Assembly (NCBI GenBank): GCA_030647905.1 | Contig: JAUSJA010000026.1 | Coordinates: 248,001 to 312,000, forward strand | Direction of reading: 5' to 3' | Length of the DNA stretch: 64,000 nucleotides | Origin: Gemmatimonadaceae bacterium | GTDB taxonomy: Bacteria; Gemmatimonadota; Gemmatimonadetes; Gemmatimonadales; Gemmatimonadaceae | In this document: piece after piece, positions 1-8,072 of the stretch | Layout of the letters: each line of letters starts with the position of its first letter | How positions within the stretch are numbered: the first letter of the stretch is position 1 | Program-made: the position numbers and the translations under genes | Notes under the pieces: generated by a model | What the model was told of the DNA's origin: nothing | What the model saw: only the letters and a program-made list of their open reading frames with translations | Databases searched by the model: none

Positions 1-228
1 GACGACAAATTTGACTCCGGGACCGGCTGGCCGAGCTTCACACGACCTGTCTCCGACCACAGTGCCGAGACGGAGACGGACAGCAGCTTGTTCATGAAGC
101 GCACGGAAGTTCACTGTAGTCGCTGCGACGCGCATCTCGGTCACGTCTTCGACGACGGCCCCGCACCAACAGGCCTGCGCTACTGCATCAACTCTGCGTC
201 GCTCGAAAAGATCGACAAGCCGCTCTAG
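1..228 (+). CDS. msrB: Peptide-methionine (R)-S-oxide reductase MsrB, C-terminal part
   Basis: The window opens inside this gene; 75 C-terminal residues are visible in frame 1, ending at TAG. MsrB reduces the R epimer of methionine sulfoxide in proteins. Visible family marks are GTGWPSF near the beginning, the second zinc-binding Cys pair in [12 protein letters not shown], and RYCIN, which carries the catalytic Cys. The first CxxC pair and the N-terminus lie outside the window. A free-methionine-R-sulfoxide reductase is also encoded at 37768-38259, so this genome repairs both protein-bound and free R-sulfoxide. Assignment is firm; only the 5' end is unknown. Confidence 0.96.
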   Translation, partial: DDKFDSGTGWPSFTRPVSDHSAETETDSSLFMKRTEVHCSRCDAHLGHVFDDGPAPTGLRYCINSASLEKIDKPL

Positions 229-315
229 AGACCGGCGCTCAGCGCCTGGCGTTGCGCTTATTCGCGCGCACGCCTCCGCGAGCCTGTGTCAGGGGTCCGG
301 TAGTAATAGCTCGAG

Positions 316-387
316 AGGCGCCGGTCAGAATCGAACTGACGAATAGCAGATTTGCAGTCTGCCGCCTTACCACTTGGCCACGGCGCC
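316..387 (-). tRNA. tRNA-Cys (anticodon GCA)
   Basis: The minus strand folds as a full cloverleaf: acceptor GGCGCCG pairs with CGGCGCC, the D stem is GCC/GGC, the anticodon stem GCAGA/TCTGC encloses CTGCAAA with anticodon GCA, and the T arm is GTCAG-TTCGATT-CTGAC. The discriminator base is T (rather than U73-identical: it is the expected U for cysteine tRNA). The 3' CCA is not encoded. Length is 72 nt. Confidence 0.96.
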
Positions 388-396
388 GGAAAACGC

Positions 397-425
397 AAGT
401 TACCCCCGCCCCTGGGCTCGTTCAA
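397..425 (-). promoter_or_regulatory. Candidate sigma-70 promoter of tRNA-Cys
   Basis: On the minus strand TTGAAC (420-425) and TAACTT (397-402) are separated by exactly 17 bases. The -10 ends 9 bases before the tRNA 5' end, so transcription would start at or just before the mature end. It is a motif match only. Confidence 0.5.
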
Positions 426-495
426 GCGCCGGCGACACGACTCGTCGCCCTTTGCGTCTCGTTGACACCGGTCCGGGCACGATGGATAATCACCC

Positions 496-996
496 ATGCG
501 CCCGCACATCACTATCATGACGGCCGAGGAGAAGGACGTTCCTCTCATCCTCGAGTTCATCGAGGGCCTCGCCGGGTATGAGCGGCTGCGCCACGCCTGC
601 GTCGCCACTGAAGAGAAGCTAACGAATACGCTGTTCGGCGATCGTCCCGCCGCCGAGGTGCTGATCGCCCGCATGAGCGGACAGCCAGTTGGATTCGCAC
701 TTTTCTTCCATAACTACTCCACCTTCCTCGCCCAGCGCGGCCTCTTTCTCGAAGATCTCTTCGTGAAGCCGGATGCGCGCGGACACGGTGTCGGCGACGC
801 TCTCTTCTCGTCTCTCGCCCGTATTGCACTCGACCGCAACTGCGGCCGCCTTGAATGGTCGGTGCTCAACTGGAATGATCTGGCGATCGGATTCTACAAG
901 CGGTTGGGCGCACAGCCGATGAACGAGTGGACGACGTTTCGCATGACCGGTCAGCCTCTGCACGAGCTCGCGTCCCGGGCGCCGGCCATCGCATGA
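496..996 (+). CDS. GNAT N-acetyltransferase, diamine/thialysine acetyltransferase-like
   Basis: A 166-residue single-domain GNAT enzyme that would transfer acetyl from acetyl-CoA to an amino group. The acetyl-CoA-binding motif A is in the segment LFVKPDARGHGVGDALF (R-G-H-G-V-G pyrophosphate loop), and the C-terminal LEWSVLNWNDLAIGFYKRLG segment is typical of the spermidine/spermine and thialysine acetyltransferase group. It overlaps the next small gene by 4 bases (ATGA), so the two are probably cotranscribed. The precise amine substrate cannot be read from sequence. Confidence 0.88.
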   Translation: MRPHITIMTAEEKDVPLILEFIEGLAGYERLRHACVATEEKLTNTLFGDRPAAEVLIARMSGQPVGFALFFHNYSTFLAQRGLFLEDLFVKPDARGHGVGDALFSSLARIALDRNCGRLEWSVLNWNDLAIGFYKRLGAQPMNEWTTFRMTGQPLHELASRAPAIA

Positions 997-1253
997 AACG
1001 CCATCGCCTCTTCTACGGACGGAGCCCCGGCCCATTATTCGGTCCATTGATCACGTGCGTTATTGTCGCCACTCTGGCTTTTGCGTTCGAGCGGTCGATG
1101 CCGGCGTTCCATGACGTCGTTCAGCCCGTTTACTGGATTCTCGCCGCCATCGCACTTATCGCGATATGGAGGTGGCTGCGCGTACGGTCCGGCAACAGAC
1201 GGGAAGCCGATCGCCGAAAGGCCGACAGGCCCGGGGACGACGAGGACCGCTAG
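993..1253 (+). CDS. Small two-helix membrane protein, function unknown
   Basis: 86 residues starting at the ATG that overlaps the stop of the GNAT gene. A basic N-terminus (MKRHRLFYGR) is followed by two hydrophobic segments (about residues 16-33 and 43-60) and a highly charged tail rich in Arg, Asp and Lys. Longer upstream starts exist in the frame but would lie inside the GNAT gene. I do not recognise the family; the overlap suggests it is expressed with the acetyltransferase. Confidence 0.6.
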   Translation: MKRHRLFYGRSPGPLFGPLITCVIVATLAFAFERSMPAFHDVVQPVYWILAAIALIAIWRWLRVRSGNRREADRRKADRPGDDEDR

Positions 1254-1371
1254 GCGCTCTCCATGGCACGCGGTCGCGTATCTCGCCGCTCGAGGCGATT
1301 CAAAAATTCTCCCAGCGCCTCACGCCGGAGATTCAGCGGATCGAAGAGCCCGCTCCGGAGCCCGTGGATAT

Positions 1372-1761
1372 CTAGGTCTTCGGGTGAAGGGTCTTTAGCC
1401 ACTCCTCCACCGACAACGCAGTCTCCCATGTGTCCACGTTCGCGCGCAGCATCTCGGCGATCTTTTCGCAACCGGGCTCGTTCTCCACCACCAGCTGCGT
1501 TAGATCATCCACTCTGTCGCGAAGCAGGCTGTCTGTCGCGCGGGAGAGAGACGCGGCGCGCCGCGTCACCTCGTCCACAGCCGCTCGAACGACGGCTGCA
1601 TCCTCGGTCTCGATCAGCATCTGCATCAGTGCCGCGGCCGGAGAAAGCGTTCCTGAGAGACAGCGTATCATTATCTCGCACTGCGCCGGCGGAACGATTC
1701 CTGACGTGAGACGGAGCACCGCACCCGATTCGGACTCCGATTCCGGACTCAGTCCAGCCAT
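1372..1761 (-). CDS. Hypothetical helical protein
   Basis: 129 residues from the ATG at 1761, chosen because AGAGGTGAG lies about nine bases upstream. The protein is soluble and mostly helical, with an acidic centre (IETEDAAVVRAAVDEV, RDRVDDLTQLVVENEPG) and no cysteine pairs or membrane segments. It is the last gene before a strand switch. I do not recognise a family. Supporting points are the ribosome-binding site and normal codon use; there is no motif-level support. Confidence 0.5.
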   Translation of the reverse strand: MAGLSPESESESGAVLRLTSGIVPPAQCEIMIRCLSGTLSPAAALMQMLIETEDAAVVRAAVDEVTRRAASLSRATDSLLRDRVDDLTQLVVENEPGCEKIAEMLRANVDTWETALSVEEWLKTLHPKT

Positions 1762-1885
1762 CCTAGGGCTCACCTCTTGCATATGGGGTTCATGCAGGGT
1801 GCCTGAATGCAAGCGCCGCACCGCTCGTCACAATCGCGGCCTGGGCCGCTTGCACCACCCACCTTTTCCAGAGGAGTGAGCTGTC

Positions 1886-2095
1886 ATGGCGGCGCGAAAA
1901 TCATCCGGGGGAAGGAAGTACGGCAAGGCAGCAGGCGAGCGTGTCGAATCGGCGATGCGGCGGCGAAAGAAGGGAACTCTGAAGAGCGGCAAGGGACGAA
2001 AGGTCACGAGCCGCGAGCAGGCGATCGCAATCGGTCTCTCCGAGGCGCGGGAGAAGGGAGCCAAGGTTCCGCCCGCGAAGAAGTCGTCGTCATGA
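1886..2095 (+). CDS. Small basic DUF6496-like protein
   Basis: A 69-residue Lys/Arg-rich protein preceded by GAGGAGTGAG. Its core (KYGKAAGERVESAMRRRKKG, then a Gly-Lys linker and SREQAIAIGLSEARE) matches the small basic family I know as DUF6496, found in diverse bacteria and of unknown function. The helix with AIAIGLSEAR is the most conserved part. Nucleic-acid binding is plausible from charge but unproven. It converges with the anti-sigma gene. Confidence 0.75.
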   Translation: MAARKSSGGRKYGKAAGERVESAMRRRKKGTLKSGKGRKVTSREQAIAIGLSEAREKGAKVPPAKKSSS

Positions 2096-2104
2096 AATAA
2101 GACG

Positions 2105-2126
2105 TCCGGGAGAAAACGCTCCTGGA
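2105..2126. terminator. Weak hairpin between convergent genes
   Basis: TCCGGGAG and CTCCTGGA form an 8-bp stem with one G-T type mismatch around AAAACG. It sits between the stops of the DUF6496-like gene (2095) and the anti-sigma gene (2132). There is no T tract, so terminator function is uncertain. Confidence 0.35.
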
Positions 2127-2131
2127 AGCGG

Positions 2132-3070
2132 CTACGCGGAGCCCGCAACAACCATCGGTCCGGTCGGCGCGGGCATCCCGCCTTCCGGCTCTTCCGTGAT
2201 CGCGACTGCGCGTAATGCATTGCGCGCAAGCGCGTAATGCGCGTGCATCACCGTCTTTCCCTGTGGATCGGGACGGAAGGTTCCCGCGGAGATCTTCGCA
2301 CTGTCGGTGACGAGCCAGACCTGGTACGTCATCCCCGGCTTGGGCGGTTTCAGGTTGTAAGTCACCATGATCCAGTCGTCCGAGGCGCGGTTCCACATCA
2401 TCTTGCCGAGTGGCTGCGCTGCGCTCTTGTTGACGAGCGCTACGACCTTCACGTCCGGGCCGCTCATTGCCGCGATCATCGCGTCTTTCTGCAGCAGGGC
2501 CGACGAAAAACTGTCGGCTCGCGGCACGAGAGTATCGGCGGCGGCGAGCTGATCACGCATCGCGTTGCGGTCGGCTGTGACACGGAGCTGCTGCGCGCCG
2601 CTGGCGATCAGCGCCAGCGTGGCGGCGATCGCCAACCAGTTCATCGGACGCGATGCCGGCGACGTCGGTGGAATCTGCCAGACGGGCTGCGCGGGCGTGA
2701 CACGTTTCGTCTCTCCCGTCGCCACCCGCTGCGAGCCGGGCGTGATTCTCTGTCCGAGTCCGGTAAGGCTCGCGACCCCGCGCGCCAGGTCAGGCGGTCC
2801 AGGCGGTGCTGCGGATCGCGATTCGCGCTCGGCGCGCGCGCGCATTACCAGCCGCGATCGAATCCCCGCTTTCCGCCCGCGATTCATCTCGGCCGACGGA
2901 ACGAGCTCTCCAAGCATGGTCACCGTCTCTTCCATTGCCGCGAGCTCGGGTCCGCACTCGGGGCACACTGCGGCGTGAGCGCGCACGGCCTGGCCGACGT
3001 CGGCCGAAACCGCGTCGAGTGCGACCGCGGCCAGCTCGGAGAATACCTCCTCGTGGCTCATGTCGTTCAC
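2132..3070 (-). CDS. Anti-sigma factor, RskA-like, single membrane span
   Basis: 312 residues. The N-terminus carries a ZAS-type zinc site (His near residue 32 then CPEC), followed by a basic linker, one membrane helix (about residues 143-160) and an extracytoplasmic anti-sigma-K C-terminal domain (MTYQVWLV, SAGTFRPDPQG, AVAITEEPEGG). It would hold its partner ECF sigma factor at the membrane. The GTG start at 3070 overlaps the sigma stop as GTGA; an ATG three codons later is an alternative. The partner sigma gene immediately upstream is disrupted, so this regulator may have no target at this locus. It contains a local direct repeat around GCGCGTAATGC. Confidence 0.9.
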   Translation of the reverse strand: MNDMSHEEVFSELAAVALDAVSADVGQAVRAHAAVCPECGPELAAMEETVTMLGELVPSAEMNRGRKAGIRSRLVMRARAERESRSAAPPGPPDLARGVASLTGLGQRITPGSQRVATGETKRVTPAQPVWQIPPTSPASRPMNWLAIAATLALIASGAQQLRVTADRNAMRDQLAAADTLVPRADSFSSALLQKDAMIAAMSGPDVKVVALVNKSAAQPLGKMMWNRASDDWIMVTYNLKPPKPGMTYQVWLVTDSAKISAGTFRPDPQGKTVMHAHYALARNALRAVAITEEPEGGMPAPTGPMVVAGSA

Positions 3071-3520
3071 TCCAACAGCCCGCGATGCATCGATAGCGGC
3101 TCCCTCAACTTCTGCATTGCCAGACGCATTCGCGTCTTCACGGTTCCGAGCGGCTGCCCAGTCGCGTCAGCGATCTCCGTCTGGCTCATTCCACGGAAAT
3201 ACCCCAGCTCGAGCACTTCTCTCTGCTCTACCAGCAGCTCACGCAACGCCGCACGGACGTGCTCACGCAGCTCCGCGCGAAGGCTCGTAGGAGGACGCCT
3301 TCCGCCACGCCTGCCAGAAAGTCTCTTCAACTACGTCTTCCGCTTCGTCTGGATCCTTGAGCAAGTGCAGGACGAGCGAATAGAGCGACGATGTCCAACG
3401 GTCATACAGCGCGCCGAGCGCGGTTTCATCCGCTTCACACATTCGCCGGATCAAAGCCACATCATCGGCATTCAATCTGGTCTCAGCAGAATACGACAGC
3501 TCACGCTCGGGCGGATTCAT
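3067..3520 (-). pseudogene. ECF sigma-70 factor, broken by internal deletion and frameshift
   Basis: Two frames together cover an ECF sigma factor. The first, from 3520, encodes region 2 (ALYDRWTSSLYSLVLHLLKD, EAEDVVEETFWQAWRK) and stops after SRGAA near 3263. The second continues from about 3290 as LRAELREHVRAALREL and then region 4 (EQREVLELGYFRGMSQTEIA, GTVKTRMRLAMQKLRE) to 3067. The end of region 2 and the linker, where the family has AWLxTIARxRAxDxxR and a variable spacer, are absent. At the junction one short sequence reads sensibly in both frames, as SRGAA and as RAELR, which suggests a deletion between short repeats. The following anti-sigma gene is intact. An assembly collapse would look the same. 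Confidence 0.85.
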
Positions 3521-3545
3521 CGTCTCGAATGTAAACGCGCTACGC

Positions 3546-3617
3546 CTTACCCGTTACCCGTTACCGGCTGCCCGTTACCTGACAGCTACGAGCCTCGGGC
3601 AACGGGAAACGGGCAGC
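3546..3617. repeat. CCCGTTACC tandem units and inverted repeat after glnA
   Basis: The gap between glnA and the sigma gene holds three spaced copies of CCCGTTACC (3549-3579) and an inverted repeat: GCTGCCCGTT at 3567-3576 pairs with AACGGGCAGC at 3608-3617. The hairpin lies directly beyond the glnA stop and could terminate transcription, although no T tract follows. Tandem units of this kind often mark small palindromic intergenic repeats. Confidence 0.6.
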
Positions 3618-3620
3618 GGT

Positions 3621-4988
3621 TTAGTACTTCGCCAGGTAGTTGTCGAGCTCCCACTGCGACACCTGTGTGATGTACTCCTCCCACTCCATTCGCTTCGCCG
3701 CAAGGAAGTGCGTCGTGATGTGCTCTCCCAGCGCTTTCTTGACGACAGCGTCCTTCTCCAGCTCGTTGCACGCCTCTTCGAGGTTATGCGGCAGGTCGTC
3801 GATCCGCAGCCGGCGCTTCTCGCGGTGCGACATCTCCCAGATGTTGGCGTTCACCGGCTCGCGCGCGTCGGTCTTGTTCTCCACGCCGTCGAGCCCGGCC
3901 GCCAGCTGCACCGCCAGAGCGAGGTACGGGTTCGCCGCCGGATCGGGAATGCGAAGCTCCACGCGCGTGCCCAGGCCGCGCCGGTCGGGAATGCGGATCA
4001 TCGGCGTGCGATTGCGCATCGACCACGCCACGTTCACCGGCGCCTCGTAGCCCGGAACAAGCCGCTTGTACGAGTTCACCAGCGGGTTGGTGATGGCGCA
4101 GAACCCGCGCGCATGCTGCAGAAGCCCGCCAATGTAGTGGAGCGCAGTCTGCGACAACTCCCACTTCGCGCCCTTGTCCCAGAACGCGTTCTCCTTCCCG
4201 CGGAACAGCGACTGGTGAGTGTGCATGCCACTTCCGTTCTGCCCGAAGACCGGCTTCGGCATGAACGACGCCATCAATCCGAACTGCTGCGCCACGTGAC
4301 GCACGATGAAACGGAATGTCGCGATGTTGTCCGCCGTCTTGAGAGCGTCGGCATAGCGGAAATCGATCTCGTGCTGGCCGTGCGCCACCTCGTGGTGCGC
4401 CGCCTCCACCTCGAATCCCATCTGCTCCAGAACGTCCACTATCGCGCGTCGCGCATCCTCTCCCAGATCGACCGGCGCCAGATCGAAGTACGCACCGACG
4501 TCATGAGTAGTCGTCGTCGCCTCTCCATCGGGTCCCGTCTTGAACATGAAGAACTCGGCTTCCATCCCCGCGTTCATCGTCGAGAATCCCATGCTGCGCG
4601 CGCGGTCGAGCTGCCGGCGCAGAACCCGGCGCGGGTCACCCTCGAACGGCTGTCCGTCGGGCGTGTTGATGTCGCAGATGAGACGCGCTACGCAATTCTC
4701 CGGATCGCCCCATGGAAAGATCTGGAACGTGCTGAAGTCGGGCGCCAGCAGCATGTCCGACTCCTCGATGCGCACGAACCCTTCGATCGAAGAGCCATCA
4801 AACATGATGTCCCCGTCGAGCGCCTTGTCGAACTGTGAGCGCGGAATCTCGACGTTCTTGTTGACGCCGAGGATGTCGGTGAACTGGAGACGCAGAAAGC
4901 GAACGTTGCCCTTGGCAGCCAGGTCCAGAATATCCTTCTTGCTGGCGCCGGCCGTGTTGCGCGGAACGGATTTTGGTTTGGGTGGCAC
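3621..4988 (-). CDS. glnA: Glutamine synthetase, type I alpha
   Basis: 455 residues, the usual size of short GSI-alpha enzymes, which make glutamine from glutamate, ammonia and ATP. The beta-grasp N-terminal domain includes the Asp-latch region FDGSSIEGF (about residue 64); the catalytic domain shows the metal ligands in NAGMEAEFFMF, the GSGMHTHQSL loop, SYKRLVPGYEAPVN, and RNRTPMIRIP. The adenylylation loop and insertion typical of GSI-beta enzymes are absent, so regulation by adenylylation is unlikely. Start is GTG at 4988. A promoter with a perfect TTGACA lies 48-76 bases upstream. It is monocistronic. Confidence 0.97.
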   Translation of the reverse strand: MPPKPKSVPRNTAGASKKDILDLAAKGNVRFLRLQFTDILGVNKNVEIPRSQFDKALDGDIMFDGSSIEGFVRIEESDMLLAPDFSTFQIFPWGDPENCVARLICDINTPDGQPFEGDPRRVLRRQLDRARSMGFSTMNAGMEAEFFMFKTGPDGEATTTTHDVGAYFDLAPVDLGEDARRAIVDVLEQMGFEVEAAHHEVAHGQHEIDFRYADALKTADNIATFRFIVRHVAQQFGLMASFMPKPVFGQNGSGMHTHQSLFRGKENAFWDKGAKWELSQTALHYIGGLLQHARGFCAITNPLVNSYKRLVPGYEAPVNVAWSMRNRTPMIRIPDRRGLGTRVELRIPDPAANPYLALAVQLAAGLDGVENKTDAREPVNANIWEMSHREKRRLRIDDLPHNLEEACNELEKDAVVKKALGEHITTHFLAAKRMEWEEYITQVSQWELDNYLAKY

Positions 4989-5035
4989 AGGGAGTCTCGG
5001 AAAAGGGCGGTATGGACAGGGAGAGGGAAGCAGCG

Positions 5036-5064
5036 AAGCTACAGGACGCGATTTCCGGTGTCAA
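5036..5064 (-). promoter_or_regulatory. Candidate glnA promoter
   Basis: On the minus strand TTGACA (5059-5064) and TAGCTT (5036-5041) are 17 bases apart and lie about 48 bases before the GTG start of glnA. The -35 is perfect, the -10 weak. The whole 4989-5288 gap is otherwise free of a convincing gene. Confidence 0.45.
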
Positions 5065-5288
5065 TGAAATCGTGCAGAAGCTGCAAAACAATGCCCGACT
5101 GTTGCGCCCCATCACCAGGGATGCCGCAAAATTGTGTGCCGAAACGTGCAACATTAGCAAATTAGCCGATCACACCGATGCTCCAGGTCGCCGACTCCCT
5201 TTCGCCGCTCGAAACGCTGCCGGCACCGTCATCGCCATGTCCTTCTTCATCGTGCGCCCCGCGTGAGCGGCATATTAGGTTGTAGCTC

Positions 5289-6125
5289 ATGACCCAGCCT
5301 TCGACCTCCAAGATCGTTTGTGCCGCCTGCTCGACCCCTGGCACGGGACGATTCTGCGCCAATTGCGGCGGCACCCTCAAAGCCTCTGTCTGCGCCGGCT
5401 GCAACGCCTCTCTGAGCCCTGACGCTCGATTCTGTCACAATTGCGGGAAGACGATGGGAGGCCTGAGTGTTCAGCCGATCGTTCCTGCGCAGCAGTCATC
5501 CATATCAGCGTCCCTTCCATGGATCGTCGTGGCAATAGCTCTCGCGACATTGCTGGCGCTTCTCGCCGGAAACGCGTTCATCTCGCGCCGCGGGAACACA
5601 TTCGACGCGCCGCAGAACGCACTTCCACAAGCGGGCCTCGATAATCGAGGCACGGGCGGCGGCGTGGAATCCGTCCGAGGTACCGACATCTTGCAGCTCT
5701 CGCCGCAGGAGCGTGTTGACCGACTTTTCGACCGGGTGATGCTTCTCAACAGCCAGGGGAAAAGCGATAGCGTGCTTTTCTTCGTGCCGATAGCAATCAG
5801 CGCCTACCAGATGCTGGGCTCGATGAACGCCGACCAGCGCTATGACCTCGGTCGCATCGCCGAAGTCGCCGGCGCATTGCCCCTCGCCCGCGCGCAGGCC
5901 GACACGATTCTCCAGCAGAATCCGACGCATCTGCTCGGCCTCATACTGGGCGCACGGGTTGCGAATCTCGACAATCGCACCGCCGACCGGAAAACGTTCG
6001 AGACCCGAATTCTCGCGGCGTATTCGACCGAATTGGCGAAGAAGCTGCCCGAGTACGAGCGCCACGAGAACGACATCGGGAGCGCCCTCGCCGACGCGCG
6101 CCGGTCATCCCAAACCGCGAAGTAG
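5289..6125 (+). CDS. Double zinc-ribbon membrane protein with helical C-terminal domain
   Basis: 278 residues. The N-terminus has four CxxC knuckles (CAAC, CANC, CAGC, CHNC within residues 11-53), forming two zinc ribbons. One membrane helix follows (about residues 76-95), then a soluble helical region with TPR-like spacing (RVDRLFDRVMLLNSQGKSDS, YDLGRIAEVAGALPLARAQAD). The ribbons would be cytoplasmic and the helical part periplasmic. Proteins of this design are common and mostly uncharacterised. It stands alone between glnA and the H1-like gene. Confidence 0.8.
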   Translation: MTQPSTSKIVCAACSTPGTGRFCANCGGTLKASVCAGCNASLSPDARFCHNCGKTMGGLSVQPIVPAQQSSISASLPWIVVAIALATLLALLAGNAFISRRGNTFDAPQNALPQAGLDNRGTGGGVESVRGTDILQLSPQERVDRLFDRVMLLNSQGKSDSVLFFVPIAISAYQMLGSMNADQRYDLGRIAEVAGALPLARAQADTILQQNPTHLLGLILGARVANLDNRTADRKTFETRILAAYSTELAKKLPEYERHENDIGSALADARRSSQTAK

Positions 6126-6295
6126 CGGCTCGGGTGACCGGCCATGATTCTGCCGATGGACATGCGCTCTTGACGCGCCACGATTGACGCTGTATTCGCT
6201 TTCCACGAAAGGGAATTGCGGCTTCAGCCGTTCCGGGCAAGGCACGCGACGTGCAACGTGGCCCGCCGCACGACAGGCGCTGAACGAAGAGAACG

Positions 6296-7027
6296 ATGAA
6301 ACAGTCAAAGGGGGATGGTATGCCGGGCGGTGATGAGACAAGAGAGACTTACAGATTCGCCGATGATGACGACTCTGATGATCTCGGCGGTTTCGGCCGC
6401 GGCAAGCGGTCGTACGACGACGACGAAGACGAAGAGAACGGTGGCTGGGCGATAAACGAGGACCACAGCGACCGTCTCTGGGACAGCGCCGATGACGTAG
6501 ATGATGATGACGAAGAAGAGTCAGTCGCCACTGATGCGGACGACGTTGACGACGACGAAGAGGAGGAGGACGTGTTCGGGGGTGGCGCCCCGCGCGGAAG
6601 ACGCGGACGTCCCAAGGGATCTACCGCCGCGAACCGCGAGAAGCAGCTTCTCGCTGCCACTCGCCCCTCGCGCGAAGCGCCGACCGAGCTCGTCGCCGAG
6701 AACTCTCTTCTGTTCGGCGATGACGATGCGTCTCTGACCGACGAGTCTGCTTCCGGCCCGCCCGCAGCTGTGAATAAGAAGGCGGGATGGTCGAAGTCCG
6801 GCGCAAAGTTGGCCTCGAAGGCTGCATCCGGAGCTTCTTCGAAGAAATCTGCTCCGAAGAAGGCTGCTGCGAAGAAGGTTGCTGCGAAGAAGCCGGCTCG
6901 CCGCAAGCCCGCTCCGAAGAAAGCCGCCAGCAAGAGCACGGCAAAAAAGAAGTCTTCGACCCGCGGCGCAGCGAAGAAGAAGTCGGGCTCGTCGGCGAGA
7001 AAAGCCAGCAGTGGCCGGAGGCGCTAG
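6296..7027 (+). CDS. Bipartite acidic / histone H1-like protein
   Basis: 243 residues in two contrasting halves. Residues 1-95 are very acidic, with long Asp/Glu runs; then comes an AT-hook-like RGRRGRPKG (about residue 100). Residues 165-243 form a Lys/Ala/Ser/Pro tail made of AAKK and PKKA repeats, as in bacterial H1-like proteins. The tail should bind DNA non-specifically, while the acidic half could mask it or bind partners. An ATG eight codons downstream is an alternative start. Low-complexity tails of this kind expand and contract easily. A second H1-like gene is at 24805. Confidence 0.8.
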   Translation: MKQSKGDGMPGGDETRETYRFADDDDSDDLGGFGRGKRSYDDDEDEENGGWAINEDHSDRLWDSADDVDDDDEEESVATDADDVDDDEEEEDVFGGGAPRGRRGRPKGSTAANREKQLLAATRPSREAPTELVAENSLLFGDDDASLTDESASGPPAAVNKKAGWSKSGAKLASKAASGASSKKSAPKKAAAKKVAAKKPARRKPAPKKAASKSTAKKKSSTRGAAKKKSGSSARKASSGRRR

Positions 7028-7040
7028 ATCGAGAGGACAG

Positions 7041-8072
7041 ATGGACGAGAACGATAACCGCTGGCGAAAAATTCTTCTGTCGGGTGGCGCGCTGGTCGGC
7101 GCCGCCGCGGCGTACAATGCGTTCGCCCGCAAGGGAATCGACAAACTCACCAACCTCATTGGTGGCGAAGAAGGCGGGTTCGAGTGGAGGGGCCGCCGCA
7201 TCGCTTTCACCAGAAGAGGAAGCGGTCCGCCGATTCTTCTCGTGCACGGAATACATGCCGCCGCATCGTCCTACGAGTGGCACGACAACGTCGAATACCT
7301 CGCACGCGGAAACACGGTCTACACCATTGACCTGCTTGGATTCGGCAGATCAGACCGGCCCTCGATCCGCTATTCGGCGCGGCTCTACATCTCGCTCATC
7401 TCGGACTTCGTCCATCAGGTAATTGGCGAGCCATGCGTGCTCGTCGCGACCTCACTGTCCGGAGCGTACGCGATCGTTCTTGCGGCACGTGATCCGGAGC
7501 GGTTCCCCGCTATCGCGCTGATCGCGCCCACCGGTCTCGTGCGCCTCAACAAGACGGCGGGAGTCGGAGGCGAAGCGGGACGGCTCGCCGTCGAAGCTCC
7601 GATCATTGGAACCGCAATGTTCAACGGCCTGGTATCACGACGCAGCATTCGCATGCACCTGGAGAAGACGTACGCCGACGACACCATCGTCACCAACGAC
7701 CTGGTTGATATGTATTACTGGACGTCGCACCAGCGCGGTGCCCGTCATGCGCCAGCCGCGTTCATCTCGGGACACCTGAACATCGACGTGCGTCAGGCGC
7801 TGCGGCGTCTCACTCAGCCTGCATTGCTCGTCTGGGGCGAGGAGGGATCTATTGCTCCCGTTGAGGAGTTCCGCGGATTCCGCGCGATCAAACCCGACTT
7901 CGAGTTGTCCGTGCTGTCGCCAGCCGGCGATCTGCCGCACGACGAGCGGCCGGATGACTTTAATGTTATCCTATCCACATGGCTGAATCGGCTGTCTCTC
8001 TCCTCCGCGCCCACTCCCGCCACGCTCCCTGGAACGCCCGAGGACTCGCTGCCCACGTCACGGCTCTCGTAG
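7041..8072 (+). CDS. Alpha/beta hydrolase
   Basis: 343 residues from the ATG at 7041; the open frame runs further upstream, but only inside the H1-like gene. An N-terminal hydrophobic stretch (LLSGGALVGAAAAYNAFA) may anchor the protein. The fold shows the oxyanion-loop motif LLVHGIH, the nucleophile elbow ATSLSGA (Ser in a small-x-Ser-x-small context rather than strict GxSxG), and a likely acid (WGEEGS) and His (DLPHDER). The substrate is unknown. It begins 13 bases after the H1-like gene and overlaps the next gene by 94 bases, suggesting one transcript. Confidence 0.88.
   Translation: MDENDNRWRKILLSGGALVGAAAAYNAFARKGIDKLTNLIGGEEGGFEWRGRRIAFTRRGSGPPILLVHGIHAAASSYEWHDNVEYLARGNTVYTIDLLGFGRSDRPSIRYSARLYISLISDFVHQVIGEPCVLVATSLSGAYAIVLAARDPERFPAIALIAPTGLVRLNKTAGVGGEAGRLAVEAPIIGTAMFNGLVSRRSIRMHLEKTYADDTIVTNDLVDMYYWTSHQRGARHAPAAFISGHLNIDVRQALRRLTQPALLVWGEEGSIAPVEEFRGFRAIKPDFELSVLSPAGDLPHDERPDDFNVILSTWLNRLSLSSAPTPATLPGTPEDSLPTSRLS

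Noticed and set aside
3708-4838. 376-codon plus-strand open frame
   Set aside because: It is the antisense shadow of glnA, with low-complexity Arg/His/Val composition and no family features.
4973-5266. Plus-strand open frame of 97 codons upstream of the zinc-ribbon gene
   Set aside because: It overlaps the glnA start and a good minus-strand promoter with TTGACA, and lacks a recognisable domain or ribosome-binding site. A short real protein from 5012 cannot be fully excluded.
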